From assembly GCA_020639215.1 (NCBI GenBank), contig JACKHA010000002.1, forward strand, positions 62,001 to 126,000: DNA of 64,000 bases, written 5' to 3'. The notes under the pieces are model-generated. The model was given only the letters and a program-made list of their open reading frames with translations, was not told where the DNA came from and made no database searches. Below, piece by piece: positions 48,591 to 58,416 of this stretch; within the stretch, counting starts at the first letter, position 1, and every line of letters begins with the position of its first letter. Origin of the DNA: Phycisphaeraceae bacterium (GTDB lineage: Bacteria; Planctomycetota; Phycisphaerae; Phycisphaerales; UBA1924). The position numbers and the translations under genes are program-made.

Positions 48591-49976
48591 CTACCGCAGC
48601 GCGTCGCCCAGAATCGCGATCGCCACGCCGAAGTAGACCAGCATCCCCGAGGCGTCCATCAGTGTCGCCACGAGCGGCGAGGACGACGCGGCCGGGTCCA
48701 GCCCGAGGCGCCGGAGCAGCAGCGGCAGGCACGAGCCGAGCACCGCGCCCCACGCCACAACGCTGACGATTGCGATGCACACGGCCAGGATGATCCGCCC
48801 GAGGTGTTCCCCGCTCAGCACGCCCGTGGCCCACCAGGCGGCCATGGCGATCACGCCCACCGCCGCCAGGCCCAGCCCCAGAGCGGCCCCGGCGACGATC
48901 TCGCGCCGCAGCACGATCCACCAATCCTTGGGCTCGACCTCTTCGAGCGCCAAGGCCCGAACCAGCAGCGCGGCGGTCTGCGTGCCGCTGTTGCCCCCGC
49001 AGGAGATGATCAGCGGGATGAACAGGGTCAGCGCGATCACCTTCTCCAGACGCTCCGTGAACGACGAGAGGATGAGCACGGTCAGGCTCTGCCCCACGAA
49101 GAGGGCCGCGAGCCACGGCCCTCGCTTGAGCAGCATCGCCCCGAGCCCGGTGCTCGTGTACGACTCCTCGAGCGCGCCCATGCCCGCCAGGCGCTGGATG
49201 TCCTCGGTCGCCTCGATCTCGGCCACGTCGGCCACGTCGTCGCTGGTCACGATTCCCAGCAGCGTGCCCCGCCTGTCCAGCACTGGCAGGGCGGTGCGGT
49301 CGTAGCGGTTCATGACGCGGACCGCCTCTTCGCGGTCGTCGGTCGCCTGCAGCGACAGCGGGTGCTCGTCCATGAGGGCCGAGATGGTCGTCCGCGGCTC
49401 GGCCAGCAGGAGCTTGGAGATGTGGATGTCGTCGATGAGGCGCTTCTGCTCGTCGACGACGAACACCCACGCGACGGTCTCGGCGTCGCGTCCGTACAGG
49501 CGGACCTGCTCGAGGGCACGCAGGACGGTCCACTCCGGGCGGACCGTGACGTAGTTGGGCGTCATGAGCCGCCCGACCGACTCGGGCGGATAGCCCAGGA
49601 TCGTCTGCGTGACCTGGCGGTCGTCGGGGCCGAGGGCGGCCAGCAGGCGCGTGGCGACCTCCGCGGGCAGCTCGTCGAGCAGGGCGGCCCGGTCGTCCGG
49701 GTCCATCGCCTCGACGACGCGGACGGCGGCGTCGGCGCTGAGCTTCCCGATGATGAGTTCCTGGTCTTCCGCGTCGAGGTACGCGAAGGCCTCGGCGGCC
49801 TCGTCGCGGGGCAGGATGCGGAACGCGACCGCCGCGTCCGCGGGCTCGAGCGCCTGCAGGATGCTGGCCACGTCGGCCGCGTCGAAGTCCTCGAGGGCGT
49901 GGCGCAGCTCGGCGAGGCGGCGCTCGTGGACAAGTTCCTCGATCTCCGGGATGACCAGTTCGGCCGTCGGATTCAC
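48591..49976 (-). CDS. mgtE: magnesium transporter MgtE
   Basis: 461 residues in the MgtE order: N-terminal superhelical domain (IPEIEELVHERRLAELRHAL, FDAADVASILQALEPADAA), then two CBS domains from about residue 140 (SVGRLMTPNYVTVRPEWTV, IHISKLLLAEP, ISALMDEHPLSLQATDDREE, RYDRTALPVLDRRGTLLGIV), then five membrane helices (WLAALFVGQSLTVLIL, LTLFIPLIISCGGNSGTQTA with the signature GGNSGTQ, GLGLAAVGVIAMAAW, LAVCIAIVSVVAWGAVLGSC, LMDASGMLVYFGVAIAIL). It is a gated Mg2+ channel. It follows the TPR gene by 60 bases on the same strand. Confidence 0.96.
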   Translation of the reverse strand: MNPTAELVIPEIEELVHERRLAELRHALEDFDAADVASILQALEPADAAVAFRILPRDEAAEAFAYLDAEDQELIIGKLSADAAVRVVEAMDPDDRAALLDELPAEVATRLLAALGPDDRQVTQTILGYPPESVGRLMTPNYVTVRPEWTVLRALEQVRLYGRDAETVAWVFVVDEQKRLIDDIHISKLLLAEPRTTISALMDEHPLSLQATDDREEAVRVMNRYDRTALPVLDRRGTLLGIVTSDDVADVAEIEATEDIQRLAGMGALEESYTSTGLGAMLLKRGPWLAALFVGQSLTVLILSSFTERLEKVIALTLFIPLIISCGGNSGTQTAALLVRALALEEVEPKDWWIVLRREIVAGAALGLGLAAVGVIAMAAWWATGVLSGEHLGRIILAVCIAIVSVVAWGAVLGSCLPLLLRRLGLDPAASSSPLVATLMDASGMLVYFGVAIAILGDALR

Positions 49977-50036
49977 GGGGGATGGTAGTGGCGGCGGCCC
50001 GGCGTTTTTTCGGTCGATGCGCCGCCCGACCCGCGC

Positions 50037-53000
50037 CTATCGGGCCTCGGCCACGCCCTCTCCGAGCGGGGCGATTTCCGGCTCCTGCCCGCTCTCGGCC
50101 GCGGCGATCTTGGCCTCGATCGTCTCGACGCGCGTCCGGGCGTCCTGAAGCATGCCCGCGGGCGCCCCGCCCGATTCGTACGACTCGACCGTTCGGCGGG
50201 CCCGCGGCAACGCCTCGCGCCAGCGGGCCAGGGCGTCGTCGGCGCGGCCAGCCCGCCACAGCGCGTCGCCGAGCTGGTCGAGCGTGACCGGGCCGTCGGA
50301 CTCGTCGAGCAAGGACGTCGCCCGTTCGAGCAACCAGACCGCGCCCCGCCCACCCTCCAGGGGTTCGCCCGCCTCGTCCGCGAGGTCCGTCAGTCGCCCC
50401 TGCTTGTACCGCAGCCACCCGAGCGAGTCGAGCACGTTCGCCTCGTCGGGGCGGAGGCGGATGGCCATCTCGAGCAGGTGCTCGGCCTCGTCCAGGCGGA
50501 TGCCGCGGTCGGCCCACTCATAGCCCAGGTCGTTGGCCGCCGACCCGTGTTCGGGGAACAGCTCGAGGGCGAGCGACAGGAATCCCTCGGCGATCTCGGT
50601 CGGGCGGTCGAGGACGCGGGTCGCGCCCGCGATGGCATACGCGACGTCTGCCCGCAAGCGGGCCGGATCGGAGGGGGGTTCATCGGGTCCGCCGGGCATG
50701 ACCAGGAGGATCGCGGCCAGGTCGTCGGCCGCGGTCGTGATGCCCAGGAGGTCGCGGAGGTTGTCGGCGTTACCCTCGCGCGCGATCAGCCCCGCCCAGC
50801 GGGACGTGTCCTGGGGTGAGAGTCCCGCGGGGCGTGCCGCGGCGGCGCGGAGGATGTTGAACGCCACCGCGGGCTGGTCGGTGCCGACGGCGTGCTGGGC
50901 GGCGAGCAGATAGGCCCCGGGATCGAGCGCCGGGATCTGGTCGGCCGCGCTCGCGGCCGCGCGCAGCAAGGCCGCCTCGTCGATCGGGCGGGTTCCGCCG
51001 AGCAGCGCGAGACGAACCTGGTGCATCTGCGGGTCCAGGTCGACCGAGGCGCCGTCCATGGCCGTGAACAGCGCGAGCAGGGCATCGCGTGCGGCGCCCT
51101 CGGTCGGCGAGGTTGCGCGGCGCATGAGCGGGTCGGCGATGGCCCGGAGGCGGTTGCGGTCGTCGCCGGTCGGGATCAGTCCGAGCGCGAGCCACTCGAC
51201 CGCCGCCTGCACGGCGTCCATCGAGCGGTTCTGGATGAGCAGCAGGCGAGCCAGCGAGGCGCGTGGCCCGAGCAGATGCGGGTTGGCGGCGATGTGGGCC
51301 CGCAGGAACGCCTCGGCGTCGATCAGCACGCTGGGCGACTCGCGCGTCGCCCGCAACGACCAGGCCTCCATCAGCGCATCGATCGCCTCCTGGTCCCACG
51401 GTGCGTCGGTCGCGAGCCCGCGCAGGCGCTGGTCCGCCTCGCCCAGTCGGCCGATCTGGAGCAGTTCCCGGGCGGAGATGAACCGCAGGAGGGTGCTGGC
51501 GGGGACGTACTCGCGCAGGCCCTGCAGGGCCTGCTGGAGGCGGGCCTGGTCGGCCAGCGGGGCGCCGGGCGTGTGCAGCGCAACGAGCGTTGTGTGCCCC
51601 GACTCGGCGAAGGGGTCGGCGGCGACGAGCGATCGCGCGAGCGAGCCCGCGCGCTCGTTGTCCCCGAGCTCTCGGGCCAGCTGGCTGGCCTGGAACAGCA
51701 GCGCGCAGGACGAATCTTCAACGGGCGCGGGAGAGCCAAAGTCGGTGCCGCCGGATTCCCCGTCGGGCGCCGCATCGCGCTGGAGGAGGAGCATCACCGT
51801 GGGCGACGCCAGCGCGGCATCCAGGGCCGCCCGCTGGTCGCCGATCGCCTTAAACGCCCCGACCAGCAGGCATCGCTCGGCGTCCGAGGGGTCGTCACGT
51901 TCGGGCCACGCGTCAAGCAACGCGCGTGCGGCGTCTGGTTGCCCCCGCATCGCGGCAACAGAGACCCGCATGAACTCGACGGTCGCGACGCGCTCGGCGT
52001 CGCCACCGGGGAGCACGCCGACCAGCACCGCCTCGGCCTCATCGAACCGGGCGGATTCCACCAGGAGGCGGGCCAGCAGCAAGCCCGCCCCGGGCTCATC
52101 GGGGAGCGATCGCAGCGTGTCCAGCACGCCGGCGTCGCGCAGCCCGCCCTCGATCATCTTCGCGGCAACGCCCTGGGTCATCGCGGGGTGCGCGCCGGCG
52201 TGGGCGGCCAGCGCCCGCGTCGCCCCGGCACGATCGCCGGGCCCGTACGCCTCGATCAGATCGCGCAGGAGGCGGTGCTGGAACGGTTGCGCGTCGAGCG
52301 CCTCGCGCAGTGTCGCGCGGGCCTGCTCGGGCGCCTCGCACGCCGCGATCAGGCGGGCCATGCTCGCGTCGATCGTCGGGGACTCGCCGGCGGCCAGGGC
52401 CGCGAGGTCCGCGAGCGCCTCGCGGAGCAGCGGCGCGACGTCGGTGTGGTCTCGGAGATACTCGACGCACCGGCGGGCCCGCTCGTCGGTCGCGGCCCCG
52501 TGCTGCTCGACGGCGTCGAGGATCATCAGGGCGGCGTCGGCCGGGTGGCCCAGACGCATCGCCGCGAGAACCCGTGCCGGCAGCACGCGCCCGTCGTCGA
52601 ACGCCTGGAACCGCCTCGCGGCCCGGAGGGTCCGATCGACCATCTCCCACCGCCCGGTCGCGGCGCCCTGCGAGGCCGCCTTGTGCAGGGCGTCCCACGC
52701 GCCGCGGTACATGCTCGAGAGCTCGGCGACGAACAGCGTGCCCGAGGGGAACGCCGCGGGCAGATCGAACGCGGTGGCGTACGCCGAGGCCGACGCCCGC
52801 GTGTACCCCGCCGCGGCCAGGGCGTCGGCCAGCGTGGCCCAGACCATGTGCCGCAGCGCCGGGTCCTGGCCCGGCGCGATGGAGCGGACGCCCCTGGCGG
52901 CGTGGGCGACGGCGCTGTCGAGTCGCCCGTCGCGCAGCGACCACACCGAGAGCAGCAGTCGCGGGCGCGGGTGCTCGAGCCCGAGCGCGACCGCGCGCTC

Positions 53001-53555
53001 GACCATCTGGCGGGCCCGCGCCTCGTTGCCGACGCGGAGCAACGCCTCGGCGAGGGTCAGGTGAAGCTCGGGCGACGCGGGGTCCAGCGCGATGGCCTGA
53101 TCCAGATCGGTGATCGCGCCGAACGCGTCGTCCTCGATGATCCGCCCGCGGGCGCGGACATACAGACGCATCGCGCTGGTCAGGTCGTCACCCGTCGCCC
53201 GCGCCGGGGCGTCCACAGGGGCCGGCCCGACGTCCCGGGCCGCGAAGCGATCGAGCACCGCTTCGAGCGGCTCGTTGGACTCCGCCGTGGAGAACGCCGG
53301 GAGCGTGAGCAGGGCGTACTCGAACGCCGGCGGAGCCGGGGCGGTCTGGACGCGCTCGTCAGGGCGGGTCAACTCGGCGATCCGGCGCGCCTCGAGTCGC
53401 TGGCGGGCGGAGTCGTTCTGGGCTCCTCGGGCGACGCCCGGCTGCGCGGCGTCGGCCGGAGAGAGCGCCGCCGCCGGTGCGATTGGCGGGGCGAGCACCT
53501 GGCACGCGGCGATGGCGATCGGAAGCACTCGGGCCATGGATCGGGTTGTCGCCAC
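50037..53555 (-). CDS. very large exported TPR-repeat protein
   Basis: 1172 residues. The signal peptide (MATTRSMARVLPIAIAACQVLAPPIAPAAALS) allows ATG 53555 or 53537. TPR-like helices fill the protein: FGAITDLDQAIALDPASPELHLTLAEALLRVG (residues ~145, the LDPASPELHLTLAEAL word is canonical), VLPARVLAAMRLGHPADAAL, ASQLARELGDNERAGSLARS, and near the end ALELFPEHGSAANDLGYEWA then LEMAIRLRPDEANVLDSLGW. Probably a periplasmic protein-interaction scaffold for envelope assembly or export. Its start lies one base from the next upstream gene's stop, so it belongs to the nusA-infB-rbfA transcript or a promoter within it. Confidence 0.82.
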   Translation of the reverse strand: MATTRSMARVLPIAIAACQVLAPPIAPAAALSPADAAQPGVARGAQNDSARQRLEARRIAELTRPDERVQTAPAPPAFEYALLTLPAFSTAESNEPLEAVLDRFAARDVGPAPVDAPARATGDDLTSAMRLYVRARGRIIEDDAFGAITDLDQAIALDPASPELHLTLAEALLRVGNEARARQMVERAVALGLEHPRPRLLLSVWSLRDGRLDSAVAHAARGVRSIAPGQDPALRHMVWATLADALAAAGYTRASASAYATAFDLPAAFPSGTLFVAELSSMYRGAWDALHKAASQGAATGRWEMVDRTLRAARRFQAFDDGRVLPARVLAAMRLGHPADAALMILDAVEQHGAATDERARRCVEYLRDHTDVAPLLREALADLAALAAGESPTIDASMARLIAACEAPEQARATLREALDAQPFQHRLLRDLIEAYGPGDRAGATRALAAHAGAHPAMTQGVAAKMIEGGLRDAGVLDTLRSLPDEPGAGLLLARLLVESARFDEAEAVLVGVLPGGDAERVATVEFMRVSVAAMRGQPDAARALLDAWPERDDPSDAERCLLVGAFKAIGDQRAALDAALASPTVMLLLQRDAAPDGESGGTDFGSPAPVEDSSCALLFQASQLARELGDNERAGSLARSLVAADPFAESGHTTLVALHTPGAPLADQARLQQALQGLREYVPASTLLRFISARELLQIGRLGEADQRLRGLATDAPWDQEAIDALMEAWSLRATRESPSVLIDAEAFLRAHIAANPHLLGPRASLARLLLIQNRSMDAVQAAVEWLALGLIPTGDDRNRLRAIADPLMRRATSPTEGAARDALLALFTAMDGASVDLDPQMHQVRLALLGGTRPIDEAALLRAAASAADQIPALDPGAYLLAAQHAVGTDQPAVAFNILRAAAARPAGLSPQDTSRWAGLIAREGNADNLRDLLGITTAADDLAAILLVMPGGPDEPPSDPARLRADVAYAIAGATRVLDRPTEIAEGFLSLALELFPEHGSAANDLGYEWADRGIRLDEAEHLLEMAIRLRPDEANVLDSLGWLRYKQGRLTDLADEAGEPLEGGRGAVWLLERATSLLDESDGPVTLDQLGDALWRAGRADDALARWREALPRARRTVESYESGGAPAGMLQDARTRVETIEAKIAAAESGQEPEIAPLGEGVAEAR

Positions 53556-54296
53556 TCACTTCTCCGCGCCGGAGCGTTTGCGGGGCTTGGCCGGCGCCTT
53601 CTTCTTGGATCGCGACGCCGCGGGCTTGGAACTGCCGCCCCGCCGGCTCGCGGACCGCTTGGCCGCCTGCTCGGCGCAGGCCTCGAGCAGGAGATACGCC
53701 TCGGCGGCCTCGCCGGCGCGGAACTGACGCTCCATCCACGACCCGGCGTCGCCCGGCGGCGTCTCGGGGGGCACGACCTTGTGCTTGGCCAGGCAGTCCC
53801 GCAGGCGGGCGTCGATCGGGAACGCGTGCCCGCCGAAGCACAGCAGCACCAGGCGTGCCGCGACGAACGGGTGCATGCCGTCGAGCGACTCAAAGTAGGC
53901 GCGGATGTCGCGCTTGCCCTCCTCGGCCAGGTGGGCCAGGCGGACGTCGTGCTCACGCGCGAACACGTCGTTCAGGCAGGCGCGGAGACGCTCGGCCCGC
54001 TCCTGGGCCCGGGGGTCGTCGGGCCCGAGCATGGCCGCCAACTCGTCGGCCAGGAACACGCGGAGCTCGTTCAGGTCCACCACCTGCTCGCCCAGGCTCG
54101 CCATCGCCGCGTCGGCGCTGGCGCGTCCGGACTCCCACCACAGCATCGAGCGGACGAGCTCGACCACGACCCCATCCTCGCCGGCGAACACCGCGGGCGG
54201 GGCGTGGGGTTCGCCCTTCGACTTGGCCCGCGCCTTGTCAAGCAGCGACTTCAGGCGGGCCGCGCCCTCGTCGCCGATCTGCGTCGAGAGACTCAC
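53556..54296 (-). CDS. HhH-GPD (endonuclease III-like) protein lacking the catalytic lysine
   Basis: 246 residues. The segment LRVFLADELAAMLG, then GMHPFVAARLVLLCFGGHAFPID, resembles the EndoIII fold, in which GVGRKTANVVL...VDTHV holds the catalytic Lys and Asp. Here the Asp (PID-ARL) is kept but the Lys position is Phe, and no four-Cys iron-sulfur loop follows; instead the tail is a Lys/Arg/Ser/Ala-rich ~40-residue DNA-binding-like extension. It may bind DNA or RNA without glycosylase activity. Its start ATG overlaps the rbfA stop by four bases (ATGA), so it is the last member of the nusA operon. The family call is tentative. Confidence 0.6.
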   Translation of the reverse strand: MSLSTQIGDEGAARLKSLLDKARAKSKGEPHAPPAVFAGEDGVVVELVRSMLWWESGRASADAAMASLGEQVVDLNELRVFLADELAAMLGPDDPRAQERAERLRACLNDVFAREHDVRLAHLAEEGKRDIRAYFESLDGMHPFVAARLVLLCFGGHAFPIDARLRDCLAKHKVVPPETPPGDAGSWMERQFRAGEAAEAYLLLEACAEQAAKRSASRRGGSSKPAASRSKKKAPAKPRKRSGAEK

Positions 54297-54706
54297 GGCG
54301 CGGGCTCCCGGGGCGGCTCGGCGCCGTCGCCTGCACTCTTGGGTGCGTGCTCGTCCGGGGGACGCTCGTTGGATGCCTGGTTGATCGCCCGCAGCACCGC
54401 CGCTTCCTTTTTGATCCGCTCGTCGAGCCTGAACGTCAGCACCGGCATGGTCCTGGTCCGCACGAGATCGGCCGCCTCATGCCGGACGAAGCCCTCCGCG
54501 TCGCGCAGGGCGTGCATCGTCAGCGTCACGCGGTCCTCCGGGAACACCGAAACGTAGACCGTCGCGTTCCGGGCGTCCTGGCTGACCTCGACCTCGGTCA
54601 CGGTGATCAGGCCCCGGGCCCGCGGGTCGGCCAGGCCACGCCCCAGCACCTCCTGGATGGCGCCGCGGAGCGCATGGGCCAGGCGATCCTGGCGGCGCGG
54701 ATTCAC
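54293..54706 (-). CDS. rbfA: ribosome-binding factor A
   Basis: RbfA is a KH-type protein that helps mature the 30S subunit at the 16S 5' helix. The pattern fits: RRQDRLAHALRGAIQEVLGRGL, DPRARGLITVTEVEVSQDARNATVYVSVF (key words GLITVTEVEVS), and VRTRTMPVLTFRLDERI with D. 137 residues, including an acidic/Pro-rich C-terminal tail. It overlaps both neighbours by 4-base ATGA junctions (54293-54296 and 54703-54706). This places it in the classical nusA-infB-rbfA order. Confidence 0.95.
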   Translation of the reverse strand: MNPRRQDRLAHALRGAIQEVLGRGLADPRARGLITVTEVEVSQDARNATVYVSVFPEDRVTLTMHALRDAEGFVRHEAADLVRTRTMPVLTFRLDERIKKEAAVLRAINQASNERPPDEHAPKSAGDGAEPPREPAP

Positions 54707-55176
54707 GGGCGACCCCCGGCGGGTTTCGGGCCGGCGTTGAGAGTGTCGGTCGCGTCGGGCACGCCGGCACGTTGGGCGGCGCGCTCAAGAGCCGCGAGTT
54801 CCGGGTCGTCCAGCGAACGCCGGAGCAGCTCGCCGGCGATGTCCTCTTCGGAAGGCGAGGGCCCGTCGAACACCTCGTCGCTGGACCCGTGCCCGTGGAC
54901 GATCTCGCGTCGGCAGTCGCCCAGGTGGGCATCGGGCCAGGCGCGGAGGCGCTCGGTGATGCGGTCGAGCACCTGGGCCGCGTGCTTGCCGTCGTTGGAG
55001 ACGATCGCCAGCCCCATCCGCGCCACGCTCGGGTTCTCCAGGGCCGCGACCTCGGCCACGGCGCACTGGAAGTCGCGGTGCAGGCGGTCCTTGGCCGAGC
55101 GGACCACCCGGCGCTTGTCCTTGAGCGACTCCGGATCGGGGATGAACATCTCGAACTGGAGGATGGCGATGATCAT
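54703..55176 (-). CDS. DUF503 (YlxP-like) protein
   Basis: MIIAILQFEMFIPDPESLKD, KRRVVRSAKDRLHRDFQCAV and AEVAALENPSVARMGLAIVS are the YlxP/DUF503 blocks; the gene lies between infB and rbfA as in Firmicutes and others. 157 residues, longer than the usual ~95, with a charged C-terminal extension. Suspected roles are in ribosome assembly or regulation of rbfA; none is established. ATG 55176 is chosen because the family starts here. Confidence 0.88.
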   Translation of the reverse strand: MIIAILQFEMFIPDPESLKDKRRVVRSAKDRLHRDFQCAVAEVAALENPSVARMGLAIVSNDGKHAAQVLDRITERLRAWPDAHLGDCRREIVHGHGSSDEVFDGPSPSEEDIAGELLRRSLDDPELAALERAAQRAGVPDATDTLNAGPKPAGGRP

Positions 55177-55182
55177 TCGGGG

Positions 55183-55343
55183 AAGCGACGAAGGGCGTAA
55201 GCGACGGAGCGACGAAGGGAAGGAACTTTCGAAGGCGTCAGCGGACGAAGGACCGGGCGATCGACGCCACGGATCCTGGATCACGGACGGGCCGCCGGCG
55301 ACGGAGCCCTTCGTCGCTCCGGCGCTCCGTCGCTCGGTCGCTG
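55183..55343. repeat. inverted repeat of GCGACGAAGG family inside the nusA operon
   Basis: GCGACGAAGG, GCGACGGAGCGACGAAGGG (55185-55219) are mirrored by CCCTTCGTCGCTCC, GGCGCTCCGTCGCTC (55307-55335). It occupies the only sizeable gap between infB and the DUF503 gene. The same words occur at 14543-14608 on the other strand. It may form a hairpin that lowers downstream expression. Confidence 0.65.
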
Positions 55344-55346
55344 CTC

Positions 55347-58268
55347 TCACAGCGTCCTCTTCACCTCGACCTTCTTGAAGCACTCGAGGATGTCGCCGGT
55401 CTTGATGTCGTCGTAGCCGTCGATCTTCATGCCACACTCCATGCCGGCCCGGACCTCCTTGGCGTCGTCCTTGAACCGCTTGAGCTGGGCCAGGCGCCGG
55501 TTGTCCTCGACGATGATGTCCTGGCGCGTGACGCGGATGAGCGCGTCTCGGACCACGTTGCCGTCGGTGACGTAGCAGCCCGCCACCGCGCCGACCTTCG
55601 TGATCTTGAACACCTCGCGGACCTCCGCGTGCCCGAGCACCTCCTCGCGGATCTCGGGAGCGAGCATGCCCTCGGCGGCCTTGCGCATGTCGTCGGTGAT
55701 GTCGTAGATCACCTGGTAGTTGCGGATCTCGATGCCCTTGGTCTCCGCGATCGAGCGGGCCCGCCCGGAGGCGATGACGTTGAACCCGACGATGATCGCC
55801 TGGCTGGCCTCGGCAAGGCCCACGTCGCTCTCGGTGATGCCGCCCACCGCCGAGTGCAGCACGCGGAGGCGGACCTCGGGCGTCGAGACCGCCTCGATCT
55901 CGTGACGCAGCACGTCCACCGAGCCCTGCACGTCGGCCTTGAGCACGACCCGGATCTCCTTGACCTCGCCCTCGGCGATCTTCGAGAACATCGAGTCGAG
56001 CGTGAGCTTCGGCTGGGCCAGCTGGGCCTCGCGCTCGCGGTGGCGGCGCTGCTCGGCGGCCTCCTGGGCCTTCTTGAGCGTGTCCACCACGTAGAACTTG
56101 TCGCCCGCGTCGGGGACCTCGTCGATGCCCGAGATCTGCACCGGCATCGGGGGCGTGCCCGACTTGAGCCGGTTGCCGCGGTCGTCGGTGATGTCGCGGA
56201 TGCGCCCGAACGCGCGTCCCATGACCACGAAGTCGCCGACCTTGAGCTCGCCCTGCTGGATCAGCACATTGGCGACCGCGCCGCGTCCCTCCTGCGTCCT
56301 GGCTTCGATGACGCTGCCAACCGCCGCGCCCCCGAAGTCGGCCTTGAGTTCCATGATCTGCGACTGCAGGTCGAGCACCTCGAGCAGCGCGGGGATGCCC
56401 TCGCCCGTCGTGGCGCTCGTGCGGACAACTTCCGTGTCGCCGCCCCACTCCACGGGGTTCAGCCCGTGCTCGGCCAGCACGCTCAGCGTGCGCTGGATGA
56501 TCGCCTCGGTCGCGTCGGGACGGTCGATCTTGTTCAGCGCAACCACGATCGGAACCTCGGCCGCCTTGGCGTGGTTTATCGACTCGATCGTCTGGGGCAT
56601 CACGCCCTCGGGCGCGGAGACCACCAGCACCACGATGTCGGTCATCGTCGCGCCGCGCGCACGCATCGCCGTGAACGCCTGGTGGCCTGGCGTGTCGAGG
56701 AACACCACCTGCTTCTCGTCGCTGCCGATCTTGACCGGCACGCGGAACGCGCTGGTTGCCTGGGTGATGCCGCCGGCCTCGCCCGCGGCCACGTTGGCGT
56801 TGCGGATCTTGTCCAGCAGCGAGGTCTTGCCGTGGTCGACGTGCCCGAGGATCGTCACCACCGGGCCGCGAGGGCGCTCGTCGGTCGCCTGGCGGTCCTC
56901 GAACTCGGCCGACACCGCCTGCTCGGCGGTCTGGAACGCCTGGACCTCCAGCTCGATGTCGTGGTCGAGCATGAGCTCCTGGGCCTTCTCCGGCTCGATG
57001 CCCGAGTTGATCGTCGCCATCGTGCCCTGCAGGAACAGCGCCTTGACGATGTCGGCCGCCTTCACGCCAGTGGCGGCCGACAGGTCCTTGATGGTGAACG
57101 GCGCCTGGATCGAGACCTTGCCGCCGTGGGCCCGACCGGCGGTGCCGCCGACGCCCTGGGCCTTGTTCTTGGCCTGCTGGCGGCGCATCTTGAGGTAGCC
57201 GCCGGAGGTGTCGAGGCGGTTCTGGAGCTCGGCCAGGTCGGCGTTGGACCAGGCCGGCTCGTCGCGCCCGGACCGCCCGCGCCGGCGAGCCGAGTCCGCG
57301 CCGCCGCCGGGGCCACCGGGCCCGCCCTTGGTCCGACGCGGGCTCCGCGAGCGGTCGTCGCCGCCCGGCCCGCCGGGGCCGCGTGGCGCGAAACCGGGTC
57401 CGCCGCCGGGTCCGCCCGGGGCGCGGCGTGGGCGCGGGGCCTCGATCTGCTCCGGCGCCTCGACGCGGACGATCTTCGGTCCCGACAGTTTGACGGGCGT
57501 CTTGACCTTGAGCTGCTGGCCCGCCGGCTTGACCACCTTTGGACGCTCCGGCACGTTCATCACCGGCTTGGGTGGGGGCGGTTCTTCGGAGACGCCGGGG
57601 CGAGCCGGGCTCTCGGGCGCGTCACCCGCATCGCCATCACGACCCTTTCGGGACGGGCGGTGGGAGTCGGCGCGGCGATCCGCGGAGGCGGCGGCCCGCG
57701 CTGGTGCGGCCGGGGCATCGGAATCGGTCTCGACGGGCTCGGCCTCTCCGGCTTGGGCGTCGTTGGTCGCCGGCGTTTCGATCGGGATCGCGGTCGCCGA
57801 AGCCTCGGCGGGCGTCGCGGACCCGGTCGCCTGGTCCTGGCCGGGCGCCCGCGCCGCGGAAGCGGCGTGCCTCACGGGCGGCGTGGGCTTCACCTCCGGT
57901 GAGATCGGCGCTGCGGTCGCTTCGGACGAATCCGCCCCGTCGCTCGCGTCTTTGGCCTCGCCTCCGTCCGGTGCGTCGGCGTCCGAGGCCTTCTTCGCCT
58001 TGGCGGCCTTCGGCCTGGCGCGGCTCGGGCGTGCGCGGGTCGGCTTGACCGCCTCGACCTCAACCGGCGCAGCGGTCTCGACGGCCGTGCCGCCCTGGCC
58101 CGTGAACCACTCCGTGATCGTCGCCTGCAGGCCCACGCCCACCGGCGACATGTGGTTCTTGACCCCGAACTTCCCCTCTTCGGGGATGCCCTCGGCGCGG
58201 CACTTGGCGATGATCGCCTTGGAGTCCACACCCAGGTCCTTCGCCAGTTCGAACACCCTCTTGGCCAA
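55347..58268 (-). CDS. infB: translation initiation factor IF-2
   Basis: GTPase that places fMet-tRNA on the 30S subunit. TTG 58268 is chosen: the product then starts LAKRVFELAKDLGVDSKAII, the conserved IF2N opening (MAKRVFELAKD...), with GGAGA upstream; a longer frame to 58502 is Arg-rich and unlike IF-2. Residues ~60-370 are a long Pro/Ala/Gly/Arg-rich spacer. The G domain has GHVDHGKTSLLDKIR (G1), VFLDTPGHQAFTAM (G3) and VVALNKIDRPDA (G4), then domains II-IV (GVQISGIDEVPDAG-type, SSAVGGITESDVGLA). 973 residues. It is preceded by nusA. Confidence 0.96.
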   Translation of the reverse strand: MAKRVFELAKDLGVDSKAIIAKCRAEGIPEEGKFGVKNHMSPVGVGLQATITEWFTGQGGTAVETAAPVEVEAVKPTRARPSRARPKAAKAKKASDADAPDGGEAKDASDGADSSEATAAPISPEVKPTPPVRHAASAARAPGQDQATGSATPAEASATAIPIETPATNDAQAGEAEPVETDSDAPAAPARAAASADRRADSHRPSRKGRDGDAGDAPESPARPGVSEEPPPPKPVMNVPERPKVVKPAGQQLKVKTPVKLSGPKIVRVEAPEQIEAPRPRRAPGGPGGGPGFAPRGPGGPGGDDRSRSPRRTKGGPGGPGGGADSARRRGRSGRDEPAWSNADLAELQNRLDTSGGYLKMRRQQAKNKAQGVGGTAGRAHGGKVSIQAPFTIKDLSAATGVKAADIVKALFLQGTMATINSGIEPEKAQELMLDHDIELEVQAFQTAEQAVSAEFEDRQATDERPRGPVVTILGHVDHGKTSLLDKIRNANVAAGEAGGITQATSAFRVPVKIGSDEKQVVFLDTPGHQAFTAMRARGATMTDIVVLVVSAPEGVMPQTIESINHAKAAEVPIVVALNKIDRPDATEAIIQRTLSVLAEHGLNPVEWGGDTEVVRTSATTGEGIPALLEVLDLQSQIMELKADFGGAAVGSVIEARTQEGRGAVANVLIQQGELKVGDFVVMGRAFGRIRDITDDRGNRLKSGTPPMPVQISGIDEVPDAGDKFYVVDTLKKAQEAAEQRRHREREAQLAQPKLTLDSMFSKIAEGEVKEIRVVLKADVQGSVDVLRHEIEAVSTPEVRLRVLHSAVGGITESDVGLAEASQAIIVGFNVIASGRARSIAETKGIEIRNYQVIYDITDDMRKAAEGMLAPEIREEVLGHAEVREVFKITKVGAVAGCYVTDGNVVRDALIRVTRQDIIVEDNRRLAQLKRFKDDAKEVRAGMECGMKIDGYDDIKTGDILECFKKVEVKRTL

Positions 58269-58416
58269 GCGATTCTCCAGCTGTTCTCGGGCTCCGAGCG
58301 GGGCGCGCCCCCGAGTGTCCCGTCGCCGCGCGTCTGTCGACTCTGTCTTCCAGTCCAGTTCCGTGTGATGGGCGTGCCGTCGGGCCGACCGACGCCAGGC
58401 CGCGATGCATGCGTGC

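Noticed and set aside
50892..54557. A 1221-codon open frame on the plus strand over the TPR, HhH and rbfA genes
   Set aside because: It is the antisense of genes with clear family motifs. Long antisense frames are expected at this GC content; its product is Arg/Gly/Ala-rich with no domain.
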